Shown piece by piece: positions 43,860 through 51,147 of a stretch of DNA of 64,000 nucleotides. The stretch comes from Oceanobacillus sp. HTM 045 (GTDB taxonomy: Bacteria; Pseudomonadota; Alphaproteobacteria; Rhodobacterales; Rhodobacteraceae): assembly GCA_009733745.1 (NCBI GenBank), contig WNWL01000001.1, forward strand, positions 1,054,001-1,118,000. The letters run 5' to 3'. The translations under genes were made by a program, and so were the position numbers. Every line of letters begins with the position of its first letter. Position 1 is the first letter of the stretch. The notes under the pieces were generated by a model. It saw only the letters and a program-made list of their open reading frames with translations, did no database searches and was not told where the DNA came from.

Positions 43860-44435
43860 TCACCAGGAAATGTCGATGACCCCTTCCACCGCGACCGCAC
43901 CCTGCGGGTCGGCGGTGACGAGGAACAGCTCGCCCGACCCGACCCCGCGGCCGGTGAGCGCGGTGATGTTGACCTGGTGGGTGACGAGCAGCACCCGCGC
44001 GCTCTCCGGCAGGGCGGCGAGGTAGCCGCGAAGCGCCTCGGTCTGCGCCGCCGCCGTGGAGCGGTCGGCGAAGAAGGAGTTGAGGACGGGGTCCGCGACC
44101 GGCGTGCCGAGGCCGAGCAGTTCGGCGGTCTCGCGGCAGCGGCACCACTGGCTGGTGCGGACCTCGTCGAACCGCGCGCCGAGCTCGCGCAGCCGGTCGC
44201 CGATGGCGCCGGCCTGCGCGCGGCCCTGCCCGTTCAGGTTCCGCTGGGTGGCGCAGTCGCCGAGGCGGAACTCCGGCGGGTCGCCGGTGCCGGGGGCGTA
44301 GGCGTGGCGCATGATGGCGTGGACGCCGGGGGTGCGGAGCAGGTCACGCAGGGACTCGCTCGCCATGGCCCTTGTGGCGGCGAGGGTCAGGAGGCCGGTG
44401 AGGCCGGTGAGAACGGTGCGTCTGTACAGCTTCAT
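43860..44435 (-). CDS. Exported histidine phosphatase-family protein
   Basis: A 191-residue protein with an N-terminal signal MKLYRRTVLTGLTGLLTLAA containing an RR motif, so Tat export is possible. The mature chain has the histidine phosphatase motif AIMRHAYAPGTGDPP (Arg-His-Ala instead of RHG), RCRETAELLG and VLLVTHQVNITALTG with the second active-site His. Small periplasmic members of this superfamily act on sugar phosphates or have unknown substrates. It is 38 bp downstream of the flavoprotein gene in the same operon. Confidence 0.85.
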   Translation of the reverse strand: MKLYRRTVLTGLTGLLTLAATRAMASESLRDLLRTPGVHAIMRHAYAPGTGDPPEFRLGDCATQRNLNGQGRAQAGAIGDRLRELGARFDEVRTSQWCRCRETAELLGLGTPVADPVLNSFFADRSTAAAQTEALRGYLAALPESARVLLVTHQVNITALTGRGVGSGELFLVTADPQGAVAVEGVIDISW

Positions 44436-44473
44436 GCCTTGCGAGGTGTCGCGGGGCCGCATTGCGTCAAGGC

Positions 44474-46246
44474 TCAGCCGGTCTCCAGCAGGGTCTCGGG
44501 CTCGCCTTCGGGCAGGACCGTTTCGCCGGGGCGGACGATGGTGAAGGCGACCGGCTCGCGGGTGACCTCCAGCGCGTCGCCGGACTGGCGGGCGACGGTG
44601 AAGTAGCTGCCGCCGAGGTCGCCTTCCTCCGGGAAGTCCTCGCGGAAATGCGCGCCGCGGGAGTTCTCGCGCGCCAGCGCCGCCTCGGCGATCGCCTTCG
44701 AGACGTCGATCAGCGAGGCGAGGTTGAGCCAGTCGTGCCAGGTGAGGTTGAAGGCGAGGTTGGAAGGGTCGACGCCTGTCTCGCGCAGTTCCGCCCCGAT
44801 CTCGCCGATGCGCGCGAGGCCGCGGGTCAGCCCGGCCTCGGTGCGCATCACGCCGACCTCGTCCCACATCGCGTCCTGCAGGGCGCGGCGCAGCGGTTGC
44901 AGGGGTGCGGGCTTGCGGCTGAGGGGGAAGATGGCGCGGGCGATCTCGCGTTCCAGCACCTCCGGATCGGGCTCGCGCAGGCCCATGGAGGCGATGTCCG
45001 CGCCCATCCTGTCGCCCGCGATGCCGCCGAAGACGGTGGAGTTGGCGACGCCGTTGCCGCCGAGCCGGTTGGCGCCGTGGGCGCCGCCCGCGTCCTCCCC
45101 GGCGACGTAGAGCCCTTCCATCGCGGTGCGCGTGTCGGGCTCGACCACCACGCCGCCCATGAAGTAATGCGCGGTCGGCACCACCTCGACCCGCCCGCCG
45201 GCGAGGTCGAAGCCGCAATCGGCGCAGCGCCTGACCATGCCCTTGAATTTCCTGGCCACGTTCTCGGGGCCGAGATGGCCCATCGAGATGTAGACGCCGC
45301 CGTTGGGGCTCGCGTTCTGCTTGCGCATCTCGGCATAGATCGCGCGGGAGACCACGTCGCGCGTCGCGCGCTCGCCCTTGGCGTCGTAGTCGAACATGAA
45401 GCGGTTGCCCGCGCCGTTCAGGAGCTGGCCGCCGGCGCCGCGCAGCCCCTCCTCCAGCACGGTGCCGGTCATGCGCGTGTCCGGCCCGGCGAGCAGGCCG
45501 GTGGGATGGAACTGCACCATCTCCATGTCGCGCAGCGCGAGCCCGGCGCGGAGCGCCATGGCGAGGCCGTCCATCGTCTTGTCGCCGGAGGGGGTGTGGT
45601 AGCGGTACATGGTCGGCCCGCCGCCGGTGGCCATCAGCGTCGCCTTCGCGCGCACGAGGCGGAGCGCGCCCGTGCGCATGTCGATGAAGAGGACGCCGGC
45701 GAGCGCCGCGCCGTCCGCCGTGGGAACGAGGCCGATGGCGCGGTGCTCCTGCAGCCGCTCGACCGGGCGGGCGAGGACCTGCTCCATCAGCCGGTTGATG
45801 ATCTCGATGCCGGTGAGGTCGCCCTTGTGCACGGTGCGGTCGGCGGTCTGCCCGGCGAAGGCCTTGTGGTGCAGCGTGCCGTCGGGGTTGCGGTCGAAGA
45901 AGCAGCCGATCTCGTTTTCCAGCTCGTGGATGCGCGTCACCGCCTCCTCGCAGAGCCGCCAGGCCATGTCCTGGTGCGGCAGCCACTTGCCGCCGCGGAT
46001 CGTGTCCATGAAGTGCCGCTCGACCGTGTCGCCGGGGCCGGTCGAGACGTTGTAGCCGCCCTGCACCATGCGGGTGCAGCCGCACTTGCCGATCAGGCCC
46101 TTGACCGCGAGGGTCACCTTCGCCTCCGGCGCGGCCTGCAGCGCGTGGAGCGCGCCGAACAGGCCCGCGCCGCCCGAGCCGATGATCAGGATGTCGGTGT
46201 CGTGGGTCTCGACCCCGTGCATCCTTCCGTGACCCCCGGCCGGCAT
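44474..46246 (-). CDS. Succinate dehydrogenase/fumarate reductase-like flavoprotein subunit
   Basis: A flavoprotein of 590 residues if the ATG at 46246 is used (TGATG overlap with the preceding gene); the ATG at 46222 (582 residues) has its only Shine-Dalgarno-like bases immediately adjacent and is less likely. Motifs: FAD-binding DILIIGSGGAGLFGALHAL; HHKAFAGQTADRTVHKGDLT; QFHPTGLL; AHYFMGGVVV with catalytic residues; GEDAGGAHGANRLGGNG. With the Fe-S and two anchor subunits upstream it forms a complete membrane complex. It is probably an additional SDH/FRD-like enzyme, since the order B-D-C-A differs from the canonical sdhCDAB. Confidence 0.9.
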   Translation of the reverse strand: MPAGGHGRMHGVETHDTDILIIGSGGAGLFGALHALQAAPEAKVTLAVKGLIGKCGCTRMVQGGYNVSTGPGDTVERHFMDTIRGGKWLPHQDMAWRLCEEAVTRIHELENEIGCFFDRNPDGTLHHKAFAGQTADRTVHKGDLTGIEIINRLMEQVLARPVERLQEHRAIGLVPTADGAALAGVLFIDMRTGALRLVRAKATLMATGGGPTMYRYHTPSGDKTMDGLAMALRAGLALRDMEMVQFHPTGLLAGPDTRMTGTVLEEGLRGAGGQLLNGAGNRFMFDYDAKGERATRDVVSRAIYAEMRKQNASPNGGVYISMGHLGPENVARKFKGMVRRCADCGFDLAGGRVEVVPTAHYFMGGVVVEPDTRTAMEGLYVAGEDAGGAHGANRLGGNGVANSTVFGGIAGDRMGADIASMGLREPDPEVLEREIARAIFPLSRKPAPLQPLRRALQDAMWDEVGVMRTEAGLTRGLARIGEIGAELRETGVDPSNLAFNLTWHDWLNLASLIDVSKAIAEAALARENSRGAHFREDFPEEGDLGGSYFTVARQSGDALEVTREPVAFTIVRPGETVLPEGEPETLLETG

Positions 46247-46587
46247 CAGACGAGCTGCAGCGCGAAGGCGCCGCCGGTGGCGGCGGCGAGGGCGACGGCG
46301 GCGGCGGCAAGCGTCTTCTGGCGCGGGCTCCAGGGCAGGAACTCCAGCGCCAGCAGGCGCAGGCCGCCGAACATGTGGACGGCGAGCAGGAAGACGAGCC
46401 CGAACTCGGCGAACTTGACCAGCGGGTTGTCGGTCCAGGCCAGCGCGGCGTCGAGCGGTTCCGCGCCGTTTAGCGCGGTGCCGAGCAGCCCGAAATGCGC
46501 CGGCAGGAACAGCGCCAGCAGCAGGCCGGAGACCCGGTGCAGCGCGAAGGCGAGCCAGAGCGGGTGGCGGCGGTGCGGGCGGATCAC
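46246..46587 (-). CDS. SdhC-like membrane anchor
   Basis: A 113-residue protein with three hydrophobic helices. LAFALHRVSGLLLALFLPAH resembles the HRxTG region of SdhC (quinone site and a heme-ligand His candidate), and VHMFGGLRLLALEFLPW the third helix. Its ATG at 46587 overlaps the stop of the other anchor gene. It binds the flavoprotein/Fe-S subcomplex to the inner membrane. Assignment as SdhC rather than SdhD is by motif and somewhat uncertain. Confidence 0.75.
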   Translation of the reverse strand: MIRPHRRHPLWLAFALHRVSGLLLALFLPAHFGLLGTALNGAEPLDAALAWTDNPLVKFAEFGLVFLLAVHMFGGLRLLALEFLPWSPRQKTLAAAAVALAAATGGAFALQLV

Positions 46588-46925
46588 GCGGCACCCCCGG
46601 CGGTGACGGCCCAGACGGCGCGGAGCCCGAGGCCGAGCAGGAGCGCGAAGATCGCCCAGGTGAGGGCGGCGAGGCCCCTGCCCTTCAGGCCGAGCGTCTC
46701 GTGGGCGATGACCCGGAGGCCGATGGCGGCGTGGACGGCGACGGCGGCGGCGAACAGGCCGTAGAAGAGCGCCCAGCCGATGCTGCCGCGGGTGCGGCCG
46801 AGGATCTCGGCGGCGCTGAGCCCGTCCTGCACGGCGTAGATCATCACCGCGACATGGCCGATGACGAGCGGCGCGAGGATCAGGGCCGAGAGGCGCTGGG
46901 CGAGGTAGAGGCGCGGGGTCAGCAT
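46584..46925 (-). CDS. SdhD-like membrane anchor
   Basis: A 113-residue, three-helix membrane protein. YLAQRLSALILAPLVIGHVA resembles the QRxTA segment of SdhD, and AVAVHAAIGLRVIAHETLG supplies a likely heme ligand His. It begins one base after the Fe-S subunit stop and overlaps the SdhC-like gene by 4 bp. Together the two anchors are the same length, as expected for paired SDH anchors. Confidence 0.75.
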   Translation of the reverse strand: MLTPRLYLAQRLSALILAPLVIGHVAVMIYAVQDGLSAAEILGRTRGSIGWALFYGLFAAAVAVHAAIGLRVIAHETLGLKGRGLAALTWAIFALLLGLGLRAVWAVTAGGAA

Positions 46926-46926
46926 C

Positions 46927-47739
46927 TCAGCGGCGGCCCCTCAGCGCGCGGAGCGCGGTGGCGCGCTTGAGCCCGGCGATGGCGCGCATCGGGTCGAGCC
47001 CGTTGGGGCAGTGCCGGGTGCAGCTTCCCATCGAGTGGCAGGAGAGGCAGCCGCCCCTGCCCGCCACCGCGTCGAGGATCGCGTCGCGGCCCTCGTCCTT
47101 CGCGTCGTTCAGCAGCGTCCAGGCGCGGTTCAGCGGGGCCGGGCCGAGATAGTCCGGGTCGGCGGCGACGGTGTCGCAGGCGGCGTGGCAGACGGCGCAG
47201 TTGATGCACTCGATCGCCGCGTCGGCCTCGCGGCGGGCGGGGCTGGCGGGGTCGACCGGCGCCATCGGGTCGTGGCGGGTGGTTCCGGGGTGGAAGCGGC
47301 CCTCCGCGGCGGTCCATCGCTCGAAGAACGGGTCCATGTCGACGGCGAGATCGCGGATCACGGGCAGGTTGCGCAGCGGCGCGATCTGCAGGCGGCCGTT
47401 GGCCGCGACCCGTTGGACATGGGTGCGGCAGGTCCATCGCGGCACGCCGTTGACCGTCATCGCGCAGGAGCCGCACATGCCGACGCGGCAGGCGAAGCGG
47501 TAGGCGAGCGCCGGCTCGGCCTCCTGCTGGATCCAGGAGACCACGTCGAGCACAGTCTGGCTCTCGCGGGCGGGGACCTCGTAGTCGTGGAACCGCCCGC
47601 CGCCCGGACCGCCGCGCCAGACCGAGACGCTCAGCGCCGCGCCGGGCGCGGAACTGCCCGCGCTTTCGTCCGCACCCTCGCCGGTACCGTGGTTGCCGAT
47701 AGTGTCAGTGCCGCTGCCGGACTTCTGGGCCGTCGTCAC
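46927..47739 (-). CDS. Succinate dehydrogenase/fumarate reductase-like iron-sulfur subunit
   Basis: A 270-residue protein. The N-terminal plant-type ferredoxin domain has CRVGMCGSCAMTVNGVPRWTC (2Fe-2S); the C-terminal domain has CINCAVCHAACD and CLSCHSMGSCTRHCPNG for the 4Fe-4S and 3Fe-4S clusters. The first ~35 residues are a Gly/Ser-rich extension (GSGTDTIGNHGTGEGADESA) not seen in typical SdhB, so a later start is possible. It is the first gene of the minus-strand operon, 163 bp after the FliL-like gene. Confidence 0.9.
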   Translation of the reverse strand: MTTAQKSGSGTDTIGNHGTGEGADESAGSSAPGAALSVSVWRGGPGGGRFHDYEVPARESQTVLDVVSWIQQEAEPALAYRFACRVGMCGSCAMTVNGVPRWTCRTHVQRVAANGRLQIAPLRNLPVIRDLAVDMDPFFERWTAAEGRFHPGTTRHDPMAPVDPASPARREADAAIECINCAVCHAACDTVAADPDYLGPAPLNRAWTLLNDAKDEGRDAILDAVAGRGGCLSCHSMGSCTRHCPNGLDPMRAIAGLKRATALRALRGRR

Positions 47740-47902
47740 GCCCGTCTCCCTCCCGCGCCGGATTCGCCCCGGTCTGGCGGCAGTCTAGCCGGTTTCGCCG
47801 CGCGGGGAACAGCCCGGTGGCGGCGGTTCCGCGCCTGCTCCCGTTGCCAACCGGCGGTAAAGGCGGGTCGGAGGTGAGGTTGCGCCGGTGAGGTTGCGCC
47901 GG

Positions 47903-48427
47903 TCAGTCCATCTCCTGGCGCATGATGTCGAGGATCAGCACGTCGCGCACGTCCGGCCCCATCAGGTCCTGGGCCGAGCGCAGCAGCTTGCGGCGCATCT
48001 CCTCGATGATCGCGTCGTCGGTGAAGGTGCCGAGGAAGGCCCCGGTATAGGACATCTCCAGCAGGTCGCGCAGGAAGGCGTCGCGCAGTTTCGGCTGGTG
48101 GCCGAAGATGGTGTCGCGCATCGAGGCGGGGACGTCGACGGCGAGCTCGAACATCATCAGCGCCCGCGTCTCGCCGCCTTCGACCACCGGCACGATCATC
48201 TGCCGGCCGATCTCGACGTAATCGCGCGGCTCGTCCGGGTCTGCGAGCGGTTCGAGCTCGGCGTGGGGTTCAGCAGCGGCCGTATGCGTACCCGCGCCGT
48301 CGCCGCCATGCGCCGCCTCCCCGCCCGGCGGCGCCTCCGCCGGTTCGGGCGCTGGCTGGAGCATCATGCCGAGCCCGACGCCGGCGCCGATGCCGGCGGC
48401 CATCAGGATCAGGGGCAGCTTGGTCAA
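47903..48427 (-). CDS. FliL-like flagellar basal body protein
   Basis: A 174-residue protein with one N-terminal membrane helix (LPLILMAAGIGAGVGLGMML), a Pro/Glu/His-rich linker and a C-terminal domain (ALMMFELAVDVPASMRDTIF, then MGPDVRDVLILDIMRQEMD) that resembles the stomatin-like domain of FliL. It is the last gene of the flgF-flgG-flgA-flgH run and differs from the canonical fliL at 55905. FliL proteins associate with the stator and basal body. Confidence 0.7.
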   Translation of the reverse strand: MTKLPLILMAAGIGAGVGLGMMLQPAPEPAEAPPGGEAAHGGDGAGTHTAAAEPHAELEPLADPDEPRDYVEIGRQMIVPVVEGGETRALMMFELAVDVPASMRDTIFGHQPKLRDAFLRDLLEMSYTGAFLGTFTDDAIIEEMRRKLLRSAQDLMGPDVRDVLILDIMRQEMD

Positions 48428-48459
48428 CTTTCGCTCCTCATGTCCGGTCCTCCCGCGGG

Positions 48460-49194
48460 TCAGTAGGGGCTGATCGTCTCGACGATCTGCTGCCCGTAGC
48501 GCGGCTGCTGCAGGTCGAAGATCTGCCCGCGGCCGCCGTAGGAGATGCGGGCGTCGGCGATCTTGTCGTAGCCGATCTCGTTCAGGCGCGAGACGTCCTC
48601 GGGGCGCACGATCCCGGCCACCTGCAGGTCACGCAGTTCGAAATTGACTCGCACCTCCTGGCTGCCCGTGATCACCAGGTGGCCGTTCGGCAGCACGTCG
48701 ATGACGGTGGCGGCGAGGCGCAGGTCGATCGCCTCGTTGCGCGAGACCGAGCCACTGCCGGTGGAACTCGACGAGCCGCTGGCCGAGACCCCGGGCTCGA
48801 GCACGTTGCCGCCGGGCAGCACCGTGTCGGCGATGGTGCCGAGGCCGAACAGCGCCGAGATCTGCATGTCGTCCGACCCGGAGCGGCCGCGCACGGTGGT
48901 GTTCTCGATCTCCGCCTCGTCGTCGATGGAGATCACCACGGTGAGGATGTCGCCGATCCGCCGCGCGCGGCGGTCGCCGAACAGCGAGTTGCGGTCGGCG
49001 GTCCAGAGCGAGCCCTTGCCGATCGGCGGGCCGCGGTCGACCGGGGGCGCGATGGCGACCCGCTCGGGCGCGACCGGCGCGACCGCCGGCAGCGGCGCGC
49101 CCGGCGGCGTGATCGAAGGCGGGCGGCCGAGATGGTCGAGCTGGCCCGAACAGGCGGCGAGCAGCATCAGCAGGCAGGCAAGGGCGGCTCTCAT
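48460..49194 (-). CDS. flgH: Flagellar L-ring protein FlgH
   Basis: FlgH, 244 residues, is the outer-membrane lipoprotein of the L-ring bushing. The signal MRAALACLLMLLAACSG has a lipobox LAAC. GSLWTADRNSLFGDRRARRI GDILTVVISI is the family signature, and the C-terminal LRDLQVAGIVRPEDVSRLN is highly conserved. It overlaps flgA by 4 bp (ATGA). Confidence 0.96.
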   Translation of the reverse strand: MRAALACLLMLLAACSGQLDHLGRPPSITPPGAPLPAVAPVAPERVAIAPPVDRGPPIGKGSLWTADRNSLFGDRRARRIGDILTVVISIDDEAEIENTTVRGRSGSDDMQISALFGLGTIADTVLPGGNVLEPGVSASGSSSSTGSGSVSRNEAIDLRLAATVIDVLPNGHLVITGSQEVRVNFELRDLQVAGIVRPEDVSRLNEIGYDKIADARISYGGRGQIFDLQQPRYGQQIVETISPY

Positions 49195-49631
49195 CTTCTT
49201 CCTCCGATCCGGACCTGGCCGGGTGCCACAACGACACCCGTGACAACGCGCCGGGTGGCCGTGCTCATCACGTCGACGGCCTCGCCCACGGCGGCGTCGG
49301 TCAGCGCGCGACCGTCCGACAGGATGCGGACACCGCCGGAGACGACCTCGATCCGCACCATCGTGTTGCGCGTCACCGCGGTTGGCGGGCCGAAGGCCGC
49401 CGGGTCGAGCGCCTGCCCGGCGAAGACATGCGCGCGCACCTCCAGCCCGAGGAACGGCCGGGCGGAGGACCAGGGACCGTCGGCCGCGGCATCGAAGCGC
49501 AGGTCCTGCACGCCGGCGATGGTGCCGACGGCGAGATCGCGCGTGGCGACCACGCTGCCTCCCTGGGCGGAGGCCGGCGCGAGGGCGAGCGCGAGCAGCG
49601 CGGCGCAGAGCGGATGGCGGCGCCGGGTCAT
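49191..49631 (-). CDS. flgA: Flagellar P-ring assembly chaperone FlgA
   Basis: A 146-residue periplasmic protein with signal peptide MTRRRHPLCAALLALALAPA. The SAF-like C-terminal domain (DLAVGTIAGVQDL, NTMVRIEVVSGGVRILSDGR, VDVMSTATRRVVTGVVVAPG) is typical of short FlgA proteins that help assemble FlgI into the P-ring. It overlaps flgG and flgH by 4 bp each. Confidence 0.93.
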   Translation of the reverse strand: MTRRRHPLCAALLALALAPASAQGGSVVATRDLAVGTIAGVQDLRFDAAADGPWSSARPFLGLEVRAHVFAGQALDPAAFGPPTAVTRNTMVRIEVVSGGVRILSDGRALTDAAVGEAVDVMSTATRRVVTGVVVAPGQVRIGGRR

Positions 49632-50413
49632 CGCATCCGCGCCGTGACGCTCAGCATCTCGTCGGCGGCGGTGATCACCTTCGAGTTCAGCTCGTAGCCG
49701 CGCTGCGCCTGGATCAGCTCGGTGATCTCGGAGACGACGTCGACCGAGGATTCCTCGAGATAGCCCTGCCGCAGCGTGCCACGGCCGTCGATGCCGGGTT
49801 CGCCGATCTGCGCCTCGCCCGAGGCGGCGGTCGGCAGGAACAGGTTGCTGCCGATCGCCTCGAGCCCCTTCTCGTTGACGAAACGCGCCAGCGAGATCTG
49901 GCCGAGAAGCTGCCCGTCCGGGTCGCCGTCGAAGAAGGCGTAAACCTCGCCGTCGGTGTTGATGGTGACGCTGCGGGTCTCCTCCGGCACGGTCATGGCC
50001 GGCACGACGGGGTAGCCGTCCGAGGTCACGATCAGGCCGTCGCCGGTGAGCTTGAGCCCGCCGTCGCGGGTATAGGCGCTGTCGCCCGAGGGCAGTTCCA
50101 CCTCGATGAAGCCGAGCCCCTCGATGGCGACGTCGAGGGTGCCGCCGGTCATCTGGACGCTGCCCTGGCGGGGGTCGATGGACACCGCGGTCGGGCGCAC
50201 GCCGAGGCCGACCTGCACGCCGGTCGGCAGGACCTGGCCGGTCGAGGCGACCACCTCGCCGGGGCGGCGGTATTGCTGGTAGTGGATGTCGGCGAACTCG
50301 GCCCGGCGGGCGCTGTAGCCGGTGGTGCTCATGTTGGCGATGTTGTTGGCGGTGACGTCGACGCGCATCTGCTGCGCGGCCATCCCGGTCGCGGCGATCT
50401 TCAGGGCCTGCAT
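49628..50413 (-). CDS. flgG: Flagellar distal rod protein FlgG
   Basis: FlgG, 261 residues, forms the distal rod. The N-terminal MQALKIAATGMAAQQMRVDV followed by TANNIANMSTTGYSARR and the C-terminal ELIQAQRGYELNSKVITAAD are the conserved coiled-coil segments of axial proteins. Length equals the family norm (260-262). It lies 14 bp after flgF. Confidence 0.97.
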   Translation of the reverse strand: MQALKIAATGMAAQQMRVDVTANNIANMSTTGYSARRAEFADIHYQQYRRPGEVVASTGQVLPTGVQVGLGVRPTAVSIDPRQGSVQMTGGTLDVAIEGLGFIEVELPSGDSAYTRDGGLKLTGDGLIVTSDGYPVVPAMTVPEETRSVTINTDGEVYAFFDGDPDGQLLGQISLARFVNEKGLEAIGSNLFLPTAASGEAQIGEPGIDGRGTLRQGYLEESSVDVVSEITELIQAQRGYELNSKVITAADEMLSVTARMR

Positions 50414-50427
50414 TCGGTCTACCTCTT

Positions 50428-51138
50428 CTAGGTTCTCAGTGACTGGATCAGCTGCTTCATGCGCTCGTCCTCGCTTTCGAGAATGCCCTGCATGCGCTCG
50501 TAGGCGCGCTGTACCTCGATCATCCGGGAGATTTCGAGCACGGGATCGACGTTGGAGCCCTCGAGCATGCCCTGGCGGACGGCGACGTCCTCTAGCGGGG
50601 CGAAGCCGGCCATCGGCTCGAGGAGGTTGTCGCCGCGCCGCTCGAGGTCGCGGTAGTCGGCACCGACCACGCCGACCCGGGCGACGATGGCGCCATCGGC
50701 GGAGACGGTGCCGTCGAGGGCGATGGCGATGGAGGCGGTGCCGGCGGGGATCGCGATCGGCGCGCCGCCGTCGTCGAGCAGCGGGTGGCCGTCGGGCGTG
50801 ACGATCTCGCTTTCGGGCGAGAGCAGGAACGCGCCGGCGCGGGTGAGGCGGACGCCGGCGGCTGTATCGACGGCGAAATAGCCCTCGCCGTCGATCATCA
50901 GGTCGAGTGGCGCGCCGGTGACCTTGCGCGTGCCGAGCAGCGTGCTGGCGAAATGCGCGCCGGCATGGCCGAGCGAGACGCTGGGTGCATCCTGCAGGCG
51001 TTCGACGAACTCGGTGAAGACGTAGCCCTCGCGGCGGAAGCCGGTCGTGTCCATGTTCGCGACATTGTTGGCGATGGTCTCGAGTTCGCGCGCGAGGCTG
51101 CGCTGCCGGGCGACCGCGATGTATCCGTACTCGGCCAT
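50428..51138 (-). CDS. flgF: Flagellar proximal rod protein FlgF
   Basis: FlgF, 236 residues, is a proximal rod component. The N-terminus keeps IANNVANMDTTGFRREG; the C-terminus has LEGSNVDPVLEISRMIEVQR AYERMQ. The central region DLMIDGEGYFAV is typical. It starts at ATG 51138, 9 bp after the 810-residue protein's stop. Confidence 0.95.
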   Translation of the reverse strand: MAEYGYIAVARQRSLARELETIANNVANMDTTGFRREGYVFTEFVERLQDAPSVSLGHAGAHFASTLLGTRKVTGAPLDLMIDGEGYFAVDTAAGVRLTRAGAFLLSPESEIVTPDGHPLLDDGGAPIAIPAGTASIAIALDGTVSADGAIVARVGVVGADYRDLERRGDNLLEPMAGFAPLEDVAVRQGMLEGSNVDPVLEISRMIEVQRAYERMQGILESEDERMKQLIQSLRT

Positions 51139-51147
51139 GTGTCTCTC

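Noticed and set aside
43860-46310. 816-residue minus-strand frame spanning the phosphatase and flavoprotein genes
   Set aside because: Only its last 191 residues are a real protein; the rest is the flavoprotein gene read out of frame.
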